This document shows, piece by piece, positions 34,415-43,169 of a stretch of 64,000 bases of DNA; the stretch's first letter is position 1, and every line of letters starts with the position of its first letter. The notes beneath the pieces were generated by a model that did no database searches, was not told the origin of the DNA, and saw only the letters and a program-made list of their open reading frames with translations. The stretch is from Nitrososphaerota archaeon (GTDB taxonomy: Archaea > Thermoproteota > Nitrososphaeria > Nitrososphaerales > Gagatemarchaeaceae): contig JAPCJO010000004.1 in the NCBI GenBank assembly GCA_027886905.1, forward strand, positions 2,923 through 66,922. The letters are read 5' to 3'. A program made the translations under genes and the position numbers.

Positions 34415-36031
34415 TTACCACTTGAACTCGACGAAGAGCTTCTTCGTCTCGCGGCTGGCCCAGCTGTACGACAGGCCTATGACGGCGGCCGCGAAGGCCA
34501 GAGAGACCAAGAACAGGGGCCGGACCTCGGACTGGACTCCCGGGAGCGAGCTCAGGGCCTCTCCCACGATGGCGGGCAGCGCCGTGACCACGACCACCGT
34601 CATCCCGACTATCACCATCAAGATGACGCCGTAGGGATCGACGAACCTCGGCCTCGGCCTCTCCTGAAAGTCCGGATACTTCGCGCCGAACGCGGTCCCG
34701 ATGAGCACCTCCTGGGCGGCTATCGCCAACGCGATCGCCAGGTTCTCGAGGGCCACGAGAGGCGGAGGCTTGCTGAGAACCGTGACCAGGACGAATATGC
34801 CGACCGTGGCGAGCATCGCGAGGAGCATCGAAGTGAACAACTTGGCGCGGAGCACCTGCTTCGCGGTCAGAGGGAAAGAATACAGGAGGGACGCCGACCT
34901 CTGCTCCTGCCCGAAGCTTATGGACGAGATTATCAGCCCGAAGAGCCCTCCCACGAACCAGGTCGGGAGCTGGTCGCCCACCGAGGTCTGGGACGCGCCG
35001 CCGGAGCCTAATCCCGAGGACGGGTTGAAGAATACCTCGAAGAGGAAGACTATGGCGAGGACGAACGGGATCGCGAAGTACTGAAGCAGCTCACGGCGCC
35101 GCGTCAGCCCCTTGAGGTCCTTCCGCACGAGCGCCACCTCGACCGGGCTCAGACCGAAGAGGGAGAAGAAGGGCGAGCCAGTCCCGGGGGCATACTCTCC
35201 GCCCATGACCGTCACCTGCGACGGGGTCGGCGACCAGTACCGCGCGCGGACCTTGACGGCGGCCCAGAGCATCGCTCCCGAAAACAGGATCGTCGCGACG
35301 GAATAGAGCGCGTTTTGGGCGGTGTCCCCGACTATGCTCGCCCTCACCGCGAGCGACGCCCACAGGACAGGGAGGAACGCGACTGCGTTCAGGGCGGACG
35401 TGAAGGTGCCCACGAGGTCGATGAGGAAGACGAAGTTGAAGATCACCTCGACGGCGAGAATCATCCCTATCGTCGCGGCCAGCCTGAGGACCAGCGCCCC
35501 CCGCCGGGCGCGACCCATGACCACGTTGCTCACTCTGTTGATCGCGGCACGAAGTATCTCGACTATCGCCCCTCCGTAGAACAGGGAGACGCAGCTCAGG
35601 AGGAACATCTCGACCCAAGTCCCGCCGTACCCGAGCCTGACCGCGGGCCCGAGCGTCACTCCCATTATCACGGAAGGCACCACCGAGTATGCGTACGCCA
35701 CGGACACTGTGGAGGCGGCCACGTACTCAGCCTGCGTGACCGGGAGCCAGTTTATCGAGTCGCTCGAGGCAAACTTCGAGGACGCGCCGAGCTCGAAGAG
35801 GACCCCCGCCACGAGCACGACGCTTGGCACGAGCGCGGGGACGAAGACGAGGCTCTCCTTGACCGCGGATATCAGCGGAGCGGCCTGTGTCGCCGGGAGC
35901 GCCAAGACGACGCCGATCAAAGCGAAGCCTATCAACGCGCACGCGGCGAAGCACACGCCGTCTATCACCGCGATGATGGCGGGGTTCCTGAAGAGGCTCT
36001 CACCGCCCCTCCCGCTCCGCCCCGACCGCAA
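34415..36031 (-). CDS. ABC-2-type transporter permease
   Basis: 538 residues and about 12 hydrophobic helices, typical of double-length ABC-2 permeases. There is a mid-protein segment SLFGLSPVEVALVRKDLKGL and the FGQEQRSASLLYSFPLTAKQ loop common to such exporters. The in-frame sequence upstream of the TTG start reads ITRLGRVYSIALILTKSQ, a natural amphipathic N-terminus reaching an ATC at 36085 just after GGGGAGGGG. No ATG/GTG/TTG is available there, so the true start is unresolved. It lies downstream of its ATPase in one operon. Substrate unknown. Confidence 0.85.
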   Translation of the reverse strand: MRSGRSGRGGESLFRNPAIIAVIDGVCFAACALIGFALIGVVLALPATQAAPLISAVKESLVFVPALVPSVVLVAGVLFELGASSKFASSDSINWLPVTQAEYVAASTVSVAYAYSVVPSVIMGVTLGPAVRLGYGGTWVEMFLLSCVSLFYGGAIVEILRAAINRVSNVVMGRARRGALVLRLAATIGMILAVEVIFNFVFLIDLVGTFTSALNAVAFLPVLWASLAVRASIVGDTAQNALYSVATILFSGAMLWAAVKVRARYWSPTPSQVTVMGGEYAPGTGSPFFSLFGLSPVEVALVRKDLKGLTRRRELLQYFAIPFVLAIVFLFEVFFNPSSGLGSGGASQTSVGDQLPTWFVGGLFGLIISSISFGQEQRSASLLYSFPLTAKQVLRAKLFTSMLLAMLATVGIFVLVTVLSKPPPLVALENLAIALAIAAQEVLIGTAFGAKYPDFQERPRPRFVDPYGVILMVIVGMTVVVVTALPAIVGEALSSLPGVQSEVRPLFLVSLAFAAAVIGLSYSWASRETKKLFVEFKW

Positions 36032-36101
36032 CTGCGACTTTGTGAGGATCAGCGCGATCGAGTAGACCCTGCCAAGCCTGGTGATGGCCCCTCCCCTTCC
36101 C

Positions 36102-36887
36102 CTATCGCGAGAGCGCCTTCACTACCTCGCCTATGTCGTCGGTCCCGGTCATCTTCAGGAAGACCTCCTCCAGGCTCGAGCCCGGGAGGCCGGCGGTCTG
36201 CCTTAGCTCGGCCACCGTCCCCTCCGCCATTATGGTGCCCTGGTACATTATCGCAACCCTGTCGCAGAGGGCCTGAGCGATTTCGAGGACGTGGGTGCTG
36301 AAGAGGATCGAGACGCCCTCGCTGGCGAGCTCTCGCAGCAGGTCCTTGACCAGCCGAGCCGAGCGAGGGTCCAGCCCGTTGAGGGCCTCGTCCAAGACCA
36401 GAATCTCGGGCTTGTGGACGAGCGCCGATATCAGCGCGATCTTCTGCTTCATCCCTTGCGAGTACCCGCTTATCATCTCGTTCTCGTGCCCGGCGAGCTG
36501 CATCCCTTCCAGGAAGTGGGAGACTCTCTCCTTTCTCTCCGCCGGAGCGACCCCGTACATCTCTGCCACGAAGTCGATGTATTCGATCCCCGTCAGGAAC
36601 TCGTAGAGCTGAGGTGTCTCGGGGACGTACCCCAGCCTCTTCTTCAGCTCGACCGGGGCTGCCGTCTCGTTCTGCCCATACACGAAGACCTCTCCAGCGT
36701 CCGGCTTCAGGATTCCAAGGACCATCTTCATGGTCGTGGACTTGCCGCTGCCGTTCGGGCCTAGCAGCCCGAGGATCTCTCCTCTCTTCAACGTGAGGTT
36801 GATGCCCTTCACCGCCTTTATGTCGCCGTACGACTTGTAGAGCGATACAAGCCTCAGAGCAGCCTGCTGGTCGGGGATGGCTTCCAA
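36102..36887 (-). CDS. ABC-2-type transporter ATPase
   Basis: 261 residues from TTG with Walker A GLLGPNGSGKSTTMKM, signature SGYSQGMKQKIALISAL, Walker B ILVLDEALNGLDP and the switch His in LFSTHVLEIAQALCD. Its CcmA/NatA-like layout and GEVFVYGQNE insert are typical of drug or lipid exporters. It is paired with the permease 17 nt or more downstream. It is divergent from acetyl-CoA synthetase. Confidence 0.93.
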   Translation of the reverse strand: MEAIPDQQAALRLVSLYKSYGDIKAVKGINLTLKRGEILGLLGPNGSGKSTTMKMVLGILKPDAGEVFVYGQNETAAPVELKKRLGYVPETPQLYEFLTGIEYIDFVAEMYGVAPAERKERVSHFLEGMQLAGHENEMISGYSQGMKQKIALISALVHKPEILVLDEALNGLDPRSARLVKDLLRELASEGVSILFSTHVLEIAQALCDRVAIMYQGTIMAEGTVAELRQTAGLPGSSLEEVFLKMTGTDDIGEVVKALSR

Positions 36888-36985
36888 GTCCTATCACGAG
36901 ATCCTGGTAGAGCTGCGAGGCGCGGGCATGTCTGCGACCTTCGCGCAAAAGCCCTGCGAGATATAGGTTGTGACGAATTCGAACC

Positions 36986-36993
36986 CTTAATAT
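36986..36993 (+). promoter_or_regulatory. TATA box of acetyl-CoA synthetase
   Basis: CTTAATAT predicts a transcript start near 37016, 8 nt before the ATG at 37024. Confidence 0.6.
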
Positions 36994-37023
36994 GTCAATC
37001 AAGGGCGGAAAGGACGAGCCCCG

Positions 37024-39042
37024 ATGCCAGGAGAGGCGGAGATTCTCGGCGAGTCACTACCGTTCGAGGAGCGGATCGAGCTTCCGAACTGGGCCTACCG
37101 CAGGGTGGACATCGAGGACTATCGCGCCTCTCACGCCTCTTCCGTCAGGGACGCGGCAGGCCAGTGGGAGCGCTTGGCGAAGGAGCTCTTCTGGCAGAGG
37201 CCTTGGGACAAGGTGGTGAGCGAGGGAGACCACCCGCACGTCTCGAAGTGGTTCGAGGGAGGCGCCCTCAACCTATCTCAGCTGGCGCTCGACAGGCACG
37301 TCGACGGCGACAGAAGGAACAAGCTCGCGCTCATATGGGAGGGGGAAGCGATCGGGAAGGACGGAGCCCCGTCCGAAGTCAGGAAGTTCACCTACTACGA
37401 CCTCTGGAGGGAGGTCAACAGGTTCGCCTTCCTCCTGAAGAACAACTTCGGGATGAAGAAAGGCGACAAGATGGCCGTGTATCTTCCGATGGTCCCAGAG
37501 GCCTTCGTCGTGCTCCTGGCCGCGGCGAGGCTCGGCGTGACCTTCACGGTGGTCTTCAGCGGCTTCAGCGCCGAAGCGCTCTCCTCGAGGATAAACGACC
37601 TCGGCGCGAAGCTTCTCGTTACAGCGGACGGCCTGAACAGGCGAGGGAAGCAGGTGAGCCTCAAGGACATAGCCGACAAGGCGCTCGAGCAGACGAGGAC
37701 TGTGAGCCAGGTGATAGTCGTGAGGAGGATAGACTCCAAGGACACCAGCATGAAGGCGGGGAGGGACTACTGGTTCGACGACCTGATGCGCGGCGTGCCC
37801 GCATCCGCGCGCGTCGAGCCAGAGCCGATTGAGAGCGAGCACCCTCTCTATGTCCTCTACACCTCCGGGACCACCGGGAAGCCCAAGGGCATGATCCACG
37901 ACAGCGGGGGGTATGCGGTCCTCCTGCACGCCACGATGAAGTGGGTCTTCGACATAAAGGACAGCGACGTCTACTGGTGCCCCGCGGACATCGGATGGGT
38001 GACCGGGCACAGCTACGTCGTGTTCGGCCCCCTGATCGAGGGCGCTACGGCCGTGATCTACGAGGGGACGCTGGACTTTCCGCAACCCGACAGGTGGTGG
38101 CAGGTCATAGAGAGGTACGGGGTCTCGGTCTTCTACACCACCCCCACGGCCACGAGGATGCAGATGAGGTTCGGAGAGGACTTCGTGCGCAAGCACGACA
38201 GGAGCTCCCTGAGAATCATACACAGCGTCGGCGAGCCGATCAACCCCTCGGCTTGGAGGTGGCTCTTCGAGGTCGTGGGCGAGAAGAGGTGCCCGGTGGG
38301 CTCGACCTGGTGGATGACGGAAACCGGAGGGATAATGGTCAGCCACCTACCCGGACTGATGCTATTGCCGATGAAGCCCGGTACCAACGGACTCCCGATC
38401 CCCGGAATAGACGCCGACGTCGTCGACGATAAGGGCGAGCCGGTGAAGCACGGCGAGAAGGGGCTCCTCGTAATCAAGAACAAGTGGCCGGGCATGCCTG
38501 GCGCCCCGACCGGGATGTGGGGGGACCCTGAGAGGTACGCGAAGCAGTACTTCGAGAGGTTCGCGTCCAGAGGATACTTCTACTGCGGGGACTACGCGGT
38601 GAAGGACAACGACGGCTACATCTGGGTGGCAGGGAGGGCGGACGAGGTGCTCAAGGTCGCCGGCCACAGGATAGGGACGTTCGAGCTGGAATCCTCGATT
38701 GTCTCGCACAAGGCGGCCTCCGAGGCCGCGGTCGTGGCCATCCCCGACCCCATCAAGGGCGAGGTCCCAATCGCGTTCGTCGTCCTCAGGCAGGGCTTCG
38801 CCCCCAGCGAGGAGCTGAGGAAGGAGATCCGCCTTTGGGTCAGGAGCAACTTCAGCCCCATAGCCGAGCCGTCCCAGGTCTATTTCGTGAACAAGCTCCC
38901 CAAGACGAGGAGCGGGAAGATAATGCGGCGGCTGGTGAAGGCGGTGGCCGAGGGCAAGCCGCTGGGGGACATCGCCACCCTCGAGGACGAGGCGTCGGTC
39001 GACGAGGTCAAGCAAGCCTACGAAAGCCTTACCGTCAGTTGA
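37024..39042 (+). CDS. acs: Acetyl-CoA synthetase (AMP-forming)
   Basis: 672 residues, ATG start. It activates acetate (or propionate) to the CoA thioester through an adenylate. Motifs are YTSGTTGKPKGMIHDSGG (P-loop), STWWMTETGGIMVSH with the second Trp at the acetate-pocket position that favours short acids, YCGDYAVKDNDGY, and the C-terminal KTRSGKIMRRLVK. The Lys of that last motif is the regulatory acetylation site in bacterial Acs. An HDAC-family gene 9 kb away could in principle deacetylate it (inference). It is monocistronic by spacing. Confidence 0.94.
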   Translation: MPGEAEILGESLPFEERIELPNWAYRRVDIEDYRASHASSVRDAAGQWERLAKELFWQRPWDKVVSEGDHPHVSKWFEGGALNLSQLALDRHVDGDRRNKLALIWEGEAIGKDGAPSEVRKFTYYDLWREVNRFAFLLKNNFGMKKGDKMAVYLPMVPEAFVVLLAAARLGVTFTVVFSGFSAEALSSRINDLGAKLLVTADGLNRRGKQVSLKDIADKALEQTRTVSQVIVVRRIDSKDTSMKAGRDYWFDDLMRGVPASARVEPEPIESEHPLYVLYTSGTTGKPKGMIHDSGGYAVLLHATMKWVFDIKDSDVYWCPADIGWVTGHSYVVFGPLIEGATAVIYEGTLDFPQPDRWWQVIERYGVSVFYTTPTATRMQMRFGEDFVRKHDRSSLRIIHSVGEPINPSAWRWLFEVVGEKRCPVGSTWWMTETGGIMVSHLPGLMLLPMKPGTNGLPIPGIDADVVDDKGEPVKHGEKGLLVIKNKWPGMPGAPTGMWGDPERYAKQYFERFASRGYFYCGDYAVKDNDGYIWVAGRADEVLKVAGHRIGTFELESSIVSHKAASEAAVVAIPDPIKGEVPIAFVVLRQGFAPSEELRKEIRLWVRSNFSPIAEPSQVYFVNKLPKTRSGKIMRRLVKAVAEGKPLGDIATLEDEASVDEVKQAYESLTVS

Positions 39043-39058
39043 CGATTCCCCGGCCAGC

Positions 39059-39066
39059 CTTAAATA
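39059..39066 (+). promoter_or_regulatory. TATA box of the class V aminotransferase
   Basis: CTTAAATA predicts a start near 39089. The 18-nt leader contains GCGGGAG before the TTG at 39107. Confidence 0.55.
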
Positions 39067-39106
39067 ATCTCCGCGGGCGGGACGGGAGAACAGCGGGAGT
39101 GTTGTC

Positions 39107-40219
39107 TTGGTCAAGCTGATGATCCCGGGGCCTACGCAGCCCGACCCTGAGGTCCTAAGGGCGCTCGCGGAGCCCGTACTCCCACACTACGGCGCGTCGT
39201 GGAAGTCGGTCTACGACGACACCACCTCCAAGCTCAGCAAGGTCTTCGGGACGAAGAGCGACGTACTCCTGATGCCCGTCCCCGGCCAGGTCGCTGTGGA
39301 GACCTCGGTCGTCAACCTCGTGGGCCGCGGAGGCACGGGTTTCGTCTGCGTCAACGGGGTCTTCTCCGGGATGATCCCTCAGATGATAAGGGCCGTCGGG
39401 GGCAAGGCGGTAGAGATAAGCTCGAAGCTCGGCTCGGGACCGACGGCTGAAGAAGTGGCGGCGATACTCGACGAGTCGGGCGGTAACGCCGCGGGGAAGG
39501 CGCTCTTCCTCGTGCACACCGAGACCTCGACCGGAGCGGCCACCCCTCCGGCCGAGATATTCAAGGTCTGCAGAAAGCGAGGCGTGCTTACCGTCCTCGA
39601 CGCGATCTCGACCTTCGGGGGGATGGAGGTGAAGATGGACGAATGGGGGGCTGACTATGTGATCGGCTACGCGAGCAAGGCCATAGGCGGGATCTTCGGG
39701 GCCCAGCCCGTCTCCATAGGGAAGGCCGCCTGGGAGGCAGCGAAGCTCAACAAGCCCCGAATCCACAGCCTGTTCCTAGACCTCAACACGTGGCGCGAAT
39801 CGATCGAGAAGGACAGCTCGTGGGGGCACCCGTATCCCTCCTCAATGCCGACATCGGTGATAGTCGCGCTCCGCAAGGCGGTGGACCTGGCCCTCGCCGA
39901 GGGGCTCCAGAACCGCTACGAGAGGCATGCCAAGGCCGCCTCCCAGACCAGGGAAGGCCTCACTTCGATGGGCCTTGACCTCTTCACGGACAAGAAGTTC
40001 CTCTCCAACACCGTGAGCGTGGCAAAGGTGCAGCCCGCGTGGTCGGCTTCGTTCAGAAGGAGGCTCCTGGAAAAGCACGACATCATGATAGCCGACGGGC
40101 TCGAGGGGCTGAGCGGCAAGATAATCAGGATAGGCCACATGGGAACGTCGGCCACGCCCAAGAGCATCTCCATGACCCTGGACGCCGTCAAGGAATCCCT
40201 GGCGAACGTAAGGGGCTAG
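39107..40219 (+). CDS. Class V aminotransferase (serine/alanine-glyoxylate type)
   Basis: 370-residue PLP enzyme. IPGPTQPDPEVL and HYGASWKSVYDDT at the N-terminus, VHTETSTGAATPPAEI, DAISTFGGMEVKMDEWGADY and the Schiff-base Lys in GYASKAIGG are characteristic of the AGXT/serine-pyruvate group. It probably interconverts Ser/Ala with glyoxylate or pyruvate. Fold-level assignment is firm and the substrate is not. TTG start. It is convergent with the following oxidoreductase (7 nt apart). Confidence 0.9.
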   Translation: MVKLMIPGPTQPDPEVLRALAEPVLPHYGASWKSVYDDTTSKLSKVFGTKSDVLLMPVPGQVAVETSVVNLVGRGGTGFVCVNGVFSGMIPQMIRAVGGKAVEISSKLGSGPTAEEVAAILDESGGNAAGKALFLVHTETSTGAATPPAEIFKVCRKRGVLTVLDAISTFGGMEVKMDEWGADYVIGYASKAIGGIFGAQPVSIGKAAWEAAKLNKPRIHSLFLDLNTWRESIEKDSSWGHPYPSSMPTSVIVALRKAVDLALAEGLQNRYERHAKAASQTREGLTSMGLDLFTDKKFLSNTVSVAKVQPAWSASFRRRLLEKHDIMIADGLEGLSGKIIRIGHMGTSATPKSISMTLDAVKESLANVRG

Positions 40220-40226
40220 CTGCGTC

Positions 40227-41234
40227 TCACAGAGGCAGGTTCACGGCCTTGCCTTCTTGCATCGACTTGCGCGCGGCAGTCGCGACCTCGACCGCCGCCT
40301 TGCCGTCCTGCGCCGTCACCTTCGGCTCGGCGTCCTTGACGATGCAGTCGACGAAGGACTCCATCTCGAGCCTGTACGCCTCCTTGAACCTGTCAGCGTA
40401 CCAGGAGTAGCTCGCAATCGACTCATGCGACCCTTTCACGACCCGCATTCCGGTGGGAGCGTCGGGCCGCGTGAAGAGCACCCCCTTCGTGCCGAGGACC
40501 TCGACCCTCACGTCGTAACCGTAGCTGGACATCCTGCTCGCTTCGACCTGCGCCAAGACCCCGTTCGCCATGGAGAGGTTGGTCACCACGGTGTGCTGGT
40601 CAGGCTGCGAGCGAGGCGAGCCCTCGGCCTGGACCCTGCTGACCTCGCTCCCGCAGAGCCACCTCACGAGGTCGTAGTCGTGGCTCGACGTGTCGACGAA
40701 TATCCCGCCGCTGTTCTTGAGGTCGGGCCACTGCGCCTGGTTCGGCAAGGGGTCGCGGGTGTTGGACCTCACCAGGACGATGCTCCCAACCTCGCCTGAC
40801 TCGAGCGCCTCCTTGACCTTGACGTGGAGGGGGTCGAACCGCCTCTGATAGCCGACCTGGAACTTGCCGGGGGACTTTTGGCTGGACTTTAGCACCTGCT
40901 CCGCCTCGTGGAACGTCGTCGCGATCGGCTTCTCGCAGAAGATGTGCTTCCCCGCCTCGCACGCGAACTTCACGACCTGCGGCTTCAGGAGCGTCGGGGT
41001 CGCTATGACTATCGCCTGAACCTCGCGGTTCTCTACGAGCCTGAGGTAGTCGGTGAAGACGTTTGAGACGCCAAACTCGGCCGCAAGCTTCTTCGCGGAG
41101 TCTTCCACCACGTCTGCCACGGCCACGAGCCTCGCGTTCGGGATTCCTCGGGAGAGATTCGCCGCATGGATCCTGCCCATCTTGCCCGCGCCGATGACCC
41201 CGATGCCGACCGGATTCCCTCCCTGCGCCGCCAC
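40227..41234 (-). CDS. Gfo/Idh/MocA family oxidoreductase (inositol dehydrogenase-like)
   Basis: 335 residues from GTG. The Rossmann start is GIGVIGAGKMGRIHAANL, with the family catalytic Lys in IFCEKPIATTFHEAEQV and GGIFVDTSSHDYDLVRWLCG carrying the substrate-side D-x3-H. This pattern is closest to myo-inositol 2-dehydrogenase-like members, but the sugar substrate is unknown. A T-rich TATA (minus CGTTTTTACC, about 41264-41273) sits ~30 nt upstream. It lies next to an LsrF-like gene on the same strand, 112 nt apart with its own promoter. Confidence 0.9.
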   Translation of the reverse strand: MAAQGGNPVGIGVIGAGKMGRIHAANLSRGIPNARLVAVADVVEDSAKKLAAEFGVSNVFTDYLRLVENREVQAIVIATPTLLKPQVVKFACEAGKHIFCEKPIATTFHEAEQVLKSSQKSPGKFQVGYQRRFDPLHVKVKEALESGEVGSIVLVRSNTRDPLPNQAQWPDLKNSGGIFVDTSSHDYDLVRWLCGSEVSRVQAEGSPRSQPDQHTVVTNLSMANGVLAQVEASRMSSYGYDVRVEVLGTKGVLFTRPDAPTGMRVVKGSHESIASYSWYADRFKEAYRLEMESFVDCIVKDAEPKVTAQDGKAAVEVATAARKSMQEGKAVNLPL

Positions 41235-41263
41235 GACCGTGTCACCTCACGTTTCAGGGGTAA

Positions 41264-41273
41264 AAACGATTCC
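41264..41273 (-). promoter_or_regulatory. TATA-like element of the Gfo/Idh/MocA gene
   Basis: Minus-strand CGTTTTTACC is centred about 34 nt before the GTG at 41234. Confidence 0.45.
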
Positions 41274-41345
41274 TCCTTACTCTCCATTCGTGATGGAGGG
41301 CTCCGAGGTCTGCCGCCGAACCCGAACCGCTTCGGCGCACGAGAA

Positions 41346-42191
41346 CTATGTGCGCGCGCGACGGGGGCTTTTCGCGGCGGGTCGGCTCGCGAGCTCCGAC
41401 GCCTTCCCCTTCGTCTCGCTGAAGAGGTCGAGCGCTTCCTTCTCGGTCGCCCCCTCGTGCACTATGGCGTTTATCGCCTTTATCACCGCCACCGGGTTGT
41501 CGTTCTGCCAGATGTTCCTCCCCATGTCGACGCCGACCGCTCCCTCCTGGATGGCCTTGTGGACGAGCTGGAAGACGTCGGCCTCGGTGTTCAGCTTCGG
41601 GCCTCCCGCGACGACAAGGGGGACCGGGCACCCGCCCACGACCCTCGAGAATCCCTCGCAGTAGTATGTCTTGACCATGTGGGCGCCCAGCTCCGCGGCG
41701 ATCCTGCACGCGAGCGAGAGGTATCTGTCGTCCCTCTTTTCGAGCTCCTTCCCAACCGCCGTGATGGCCATCACGGGCATGCCGTACTCCTCGCCCTCGT
41801 CGACCAACTTGCCGAGGTTGAGGAGGGTCTGCTTCTCGTTGGGAGCGCCGACGAATATCGAGATCGAGACGGCCGTGGCGTTGAGCCTCACCGCGTCTTT
41901 CATCGACGTTGTGATGCCCTCGTTGCTCAGGTCCTCCTGAAGGATGCTCGTCCCTCCGGAGACTCGAAGGAGTATCGGGACGTCCCACTCTGGGTCGACG
42001 GAGCTGCGGAGTATCCCACGGGTGACCGAGACGACGTCCGCATAGGGGACGAGGGGCGAGATGGTGTTCCTCGGGTTCTCGAGCCTTCGGGTCGGCCCCA
42101 TGAAGTAGCCGTGGTCGCACGCCAGCATCACCGAACGGCCCGTGGAGGGCCTTATCATTCGCGATATCCTGTTCTTCAGCCCATAGTCCAT
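41346..42191 (-). CDS. LsrF-like DeoC/FbaB-family thiolase or aldolase
   Basis: 281 residues. Segments LACDHGYFMGPTRRLENPRN, SVTRGILRSSVDPEWDVPIL, MVKTYYCEGFSRVVGGCPVP and GAVGVDMGRNIWQNDNPVAV follow E. coli LsrF almost throughout. The Schiff-base Lys is likely the one in VKTYYCEGF. LsrF cleaves a phosphorylated autoinducer-2 breakdown product with CoA. Archaeal relatives include class I FBP aldolase and the ADH synthase of aromatic biosynthesis, so the true reaction may differ. No other lsr gene is present. The C-terminus is Arg/Ala-rich and unconserved. Confidence 0.85.
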   Translation of the reverse strand: MDYGLKNRISRMIRPSTGRSVMLACDHGYFMGPTRRLENPRNTISPLVPYADVVSVTRGILRSSVDPEWDVPILLRVSGGTSILQEDLSNEGITTSMKDAVRLNATAVSISIFVGAPNEKQTLLNLGKLVDEGEEYGMPVMAITAVGKELEKRDDRYLSLACRIAAELGAHMVKTYYCEGFSRVVGGCPVPLVVAGGPKLNTEADVFQLVHKAIQEGAVGVDMGRNIWQNDNPVAVIKAINAIVHEGATEKEALDLFSETKGKASELASRPAAKSPRRART

Positions 42192-42222
42192 GTGGATGTC
42201 TGCCTCCGTGGCCCGGTCAACG

Positions 42223-42231
42223 GATATTATC
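42223..42231 (-). promoter_or_regulatory. TATA box of the LsrF-like gene
   Basis: Minus-strand GATAATATC, centre 42227, predicts a start near 42201, 10 nt before the ATG at 42191. Confidence 0.6.
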
Positions 42232-42243
42232 TTTTCCGTCTTG

Positions 42244-42648
42244 CTACCTGTCCCTTAGCCTTGCGAAGGCGAGGTTGGTGAGCTCATCCGCCTCCGAGTT
42301 CTTCTCGCGCGGGATCCACTCGAACCTGAGCTTCGGGAACTTCCTCGCGAGCTCCGTCGCATCGAGGTATTTCTCCCCGTAGTTCCCGCCCTTGAACCTC
42401 CACCTCCCCGCCATCTGGTTGACCAGCAGGGTGGAGTCAGAGAAGACCGTTATCTCTTCTTCACGGTGGGGTTCGAGGTGTTCCAGCGCCCTTACCAGAC
42501 AGAAATACTCCGCGTAGTTGTTGGTGACCTCTCGCCCAGCGAAGCCTGAGTCTGAATGGACGCGCTTGCGGTCCCTGTAGACCACGTAGCCGTATGTCCC
42601 GAGGCCGGGGTTCGGCTCGGCCCTGCCGTCCGTGAAGACCTCGATCAT
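42244..42648 (-). CDS. RNase HI-like protein
   Basis: 134 residues with the RNase HI acidic set: Asp in EVFTDGRAEPNPGLGTYG, Glu in NNYAEYFCLVRAL, Asp in ITVFSDSTLLVNQ and the final Asp in PREKNSEADELTNLA. This is the compact archaeal/bacterial RNase HI form without the basic protrusion. It degrades RNA of RNA-DNA hybrids (family knowledge). A TATA (minus CACATATCTA, 42671-42680) is centred 27 nt upstream of the ATG, so the transcript should be leaderless. Confidence 0.9.
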   Translation of the reverse strand: MIEVFTDGRAEPNPGLGTYGYVVYRDRKRVHSDSGFAGREVTNNYAEYFCLVRALEHLEPHREEEITVFSDSTLLVNQMAGRWRFKGGNYGEKYLDATELARKFPKLRFEWIPREKNSEADELTNLAFARLRDR

Positions 42649-42670
42649 CGATGTGACGGCCAGGGGCGAC

Positions 42671-42680
42671 TAGATATGTG
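42671..42680 (-). promoter_or_regulatory. TATA box of the RNase HI-like gene
   Basis: Minus-strand CACATATCTA places transcription at about 42649, on the ATG at 42648. Confidence 0.55.
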
Positions 42681-42713
42681 ATTCCAGAGAAATGGGAAAT
42701 TTAGAATTGGGGG

Positions 42714-42742
42714 GAGGTTGCCTCACGTCGAGGTCCAACCTC
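42714..42742 (-). terminator. Nested hairpin downstream of the TRAM gene
   Basis: GAGGTTG/CAACCTC (7 bp) encloses CCTC/GAGG (4 bp) with a 2-nt bulge and a 5-nt loop. It follows the TRAM stop by about 27 nt on the minus strand and is followed by CCCCCCAATTCTAAATTT. It is a likely 3'-end structure, though archaeal terminators usually depend on T-runs. Confidence 0.45.
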
Positions 42743-42768
42743 GTCTTGGTGCGGAACGCTAGCTCCGC

Positions 42769-43119
42769 CTACTCGTCGGCCTCTTCCAGTTCTTCAGCGA
42801 TCTCAGCGACCTCAGCTGCGTTAGAGATTTCTGAGGTTCCTGAAGCGGGGGTCATCGCTGTGCTGGCCACGACCGTGCCCATCGCATACCGGTTCGAGAC
42901 CTGGGTGACCTTGATCTTTGCCGACTGGCCTTGCTTGCCTCCCGCCACGAAAATGACGAAGCCGTCAATCTTCGCGATGCCGTCGCCGCGCCTGCTGATG
43001 TCGGAGATAGTTACGTCGTATTCCTTCCCGACCTCGACTGGCTTGGGCTTGATGCTGCTGTCTCCGCTGCCGAATCCGCCGCGGCTAGCGAAGCCGCCTC
43101 CACGTTGTCCGAAACTCAT
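42769..43119 (-). CDS. TRAM-domain RNA-binding protein with RGG-like N-terminus
   Basis: 116 residues. The N-terminus is Gly/Arg/Phe-rich (GQRGGGFASRGGFGSGDSS). The TRAM domain spans about 30-90 (EYDVTISDISRRGDGIAKID, GFVIFVAGGKQGQSAKIKVT), and the tail is acidic (AEIAEELEEADE). Single-TRAM proteins are archaeal RNA chaperones thought to replace bacterial cold-shock proteins. The 5' UTR contains a strong hairpin (43132-43155) at the predicted start of the mRNA, which may autoregulate it. Confidence 0.9.
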   Translation of the reverse strand: MSFGQRGGGFASRGGFGSGDSSIKPKPVEVGKEYDVTISDISRRGDGIAKIDGFVIFVAGGKQGQSAKIKVTQVSNRYAMGTVVASTAMTPASGTSEISNAAEVAEIAEELEEADE

Positions 43120-43131
43120 CCGTTATCACTT

Positions 43132-43155
43132 CCTACCGCAGTTCCCTTCGGTAGG
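43132..43155 (-). promoter_or_regulatory. 5'-UTR hairpin of the TRAM mRNA
   Basis: CCTACCG and CGGTAGG form a perfect 7-bp stem with a 10-nt loop. The predicted transcript start (about 43153) falls at the outer end of the stem, so the mRNA would begin with this hairpin, 13 nt before the ATG. Confidence 0.6.
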
Positions 43156-43169
43156 GCAAGGCTTTCAAA

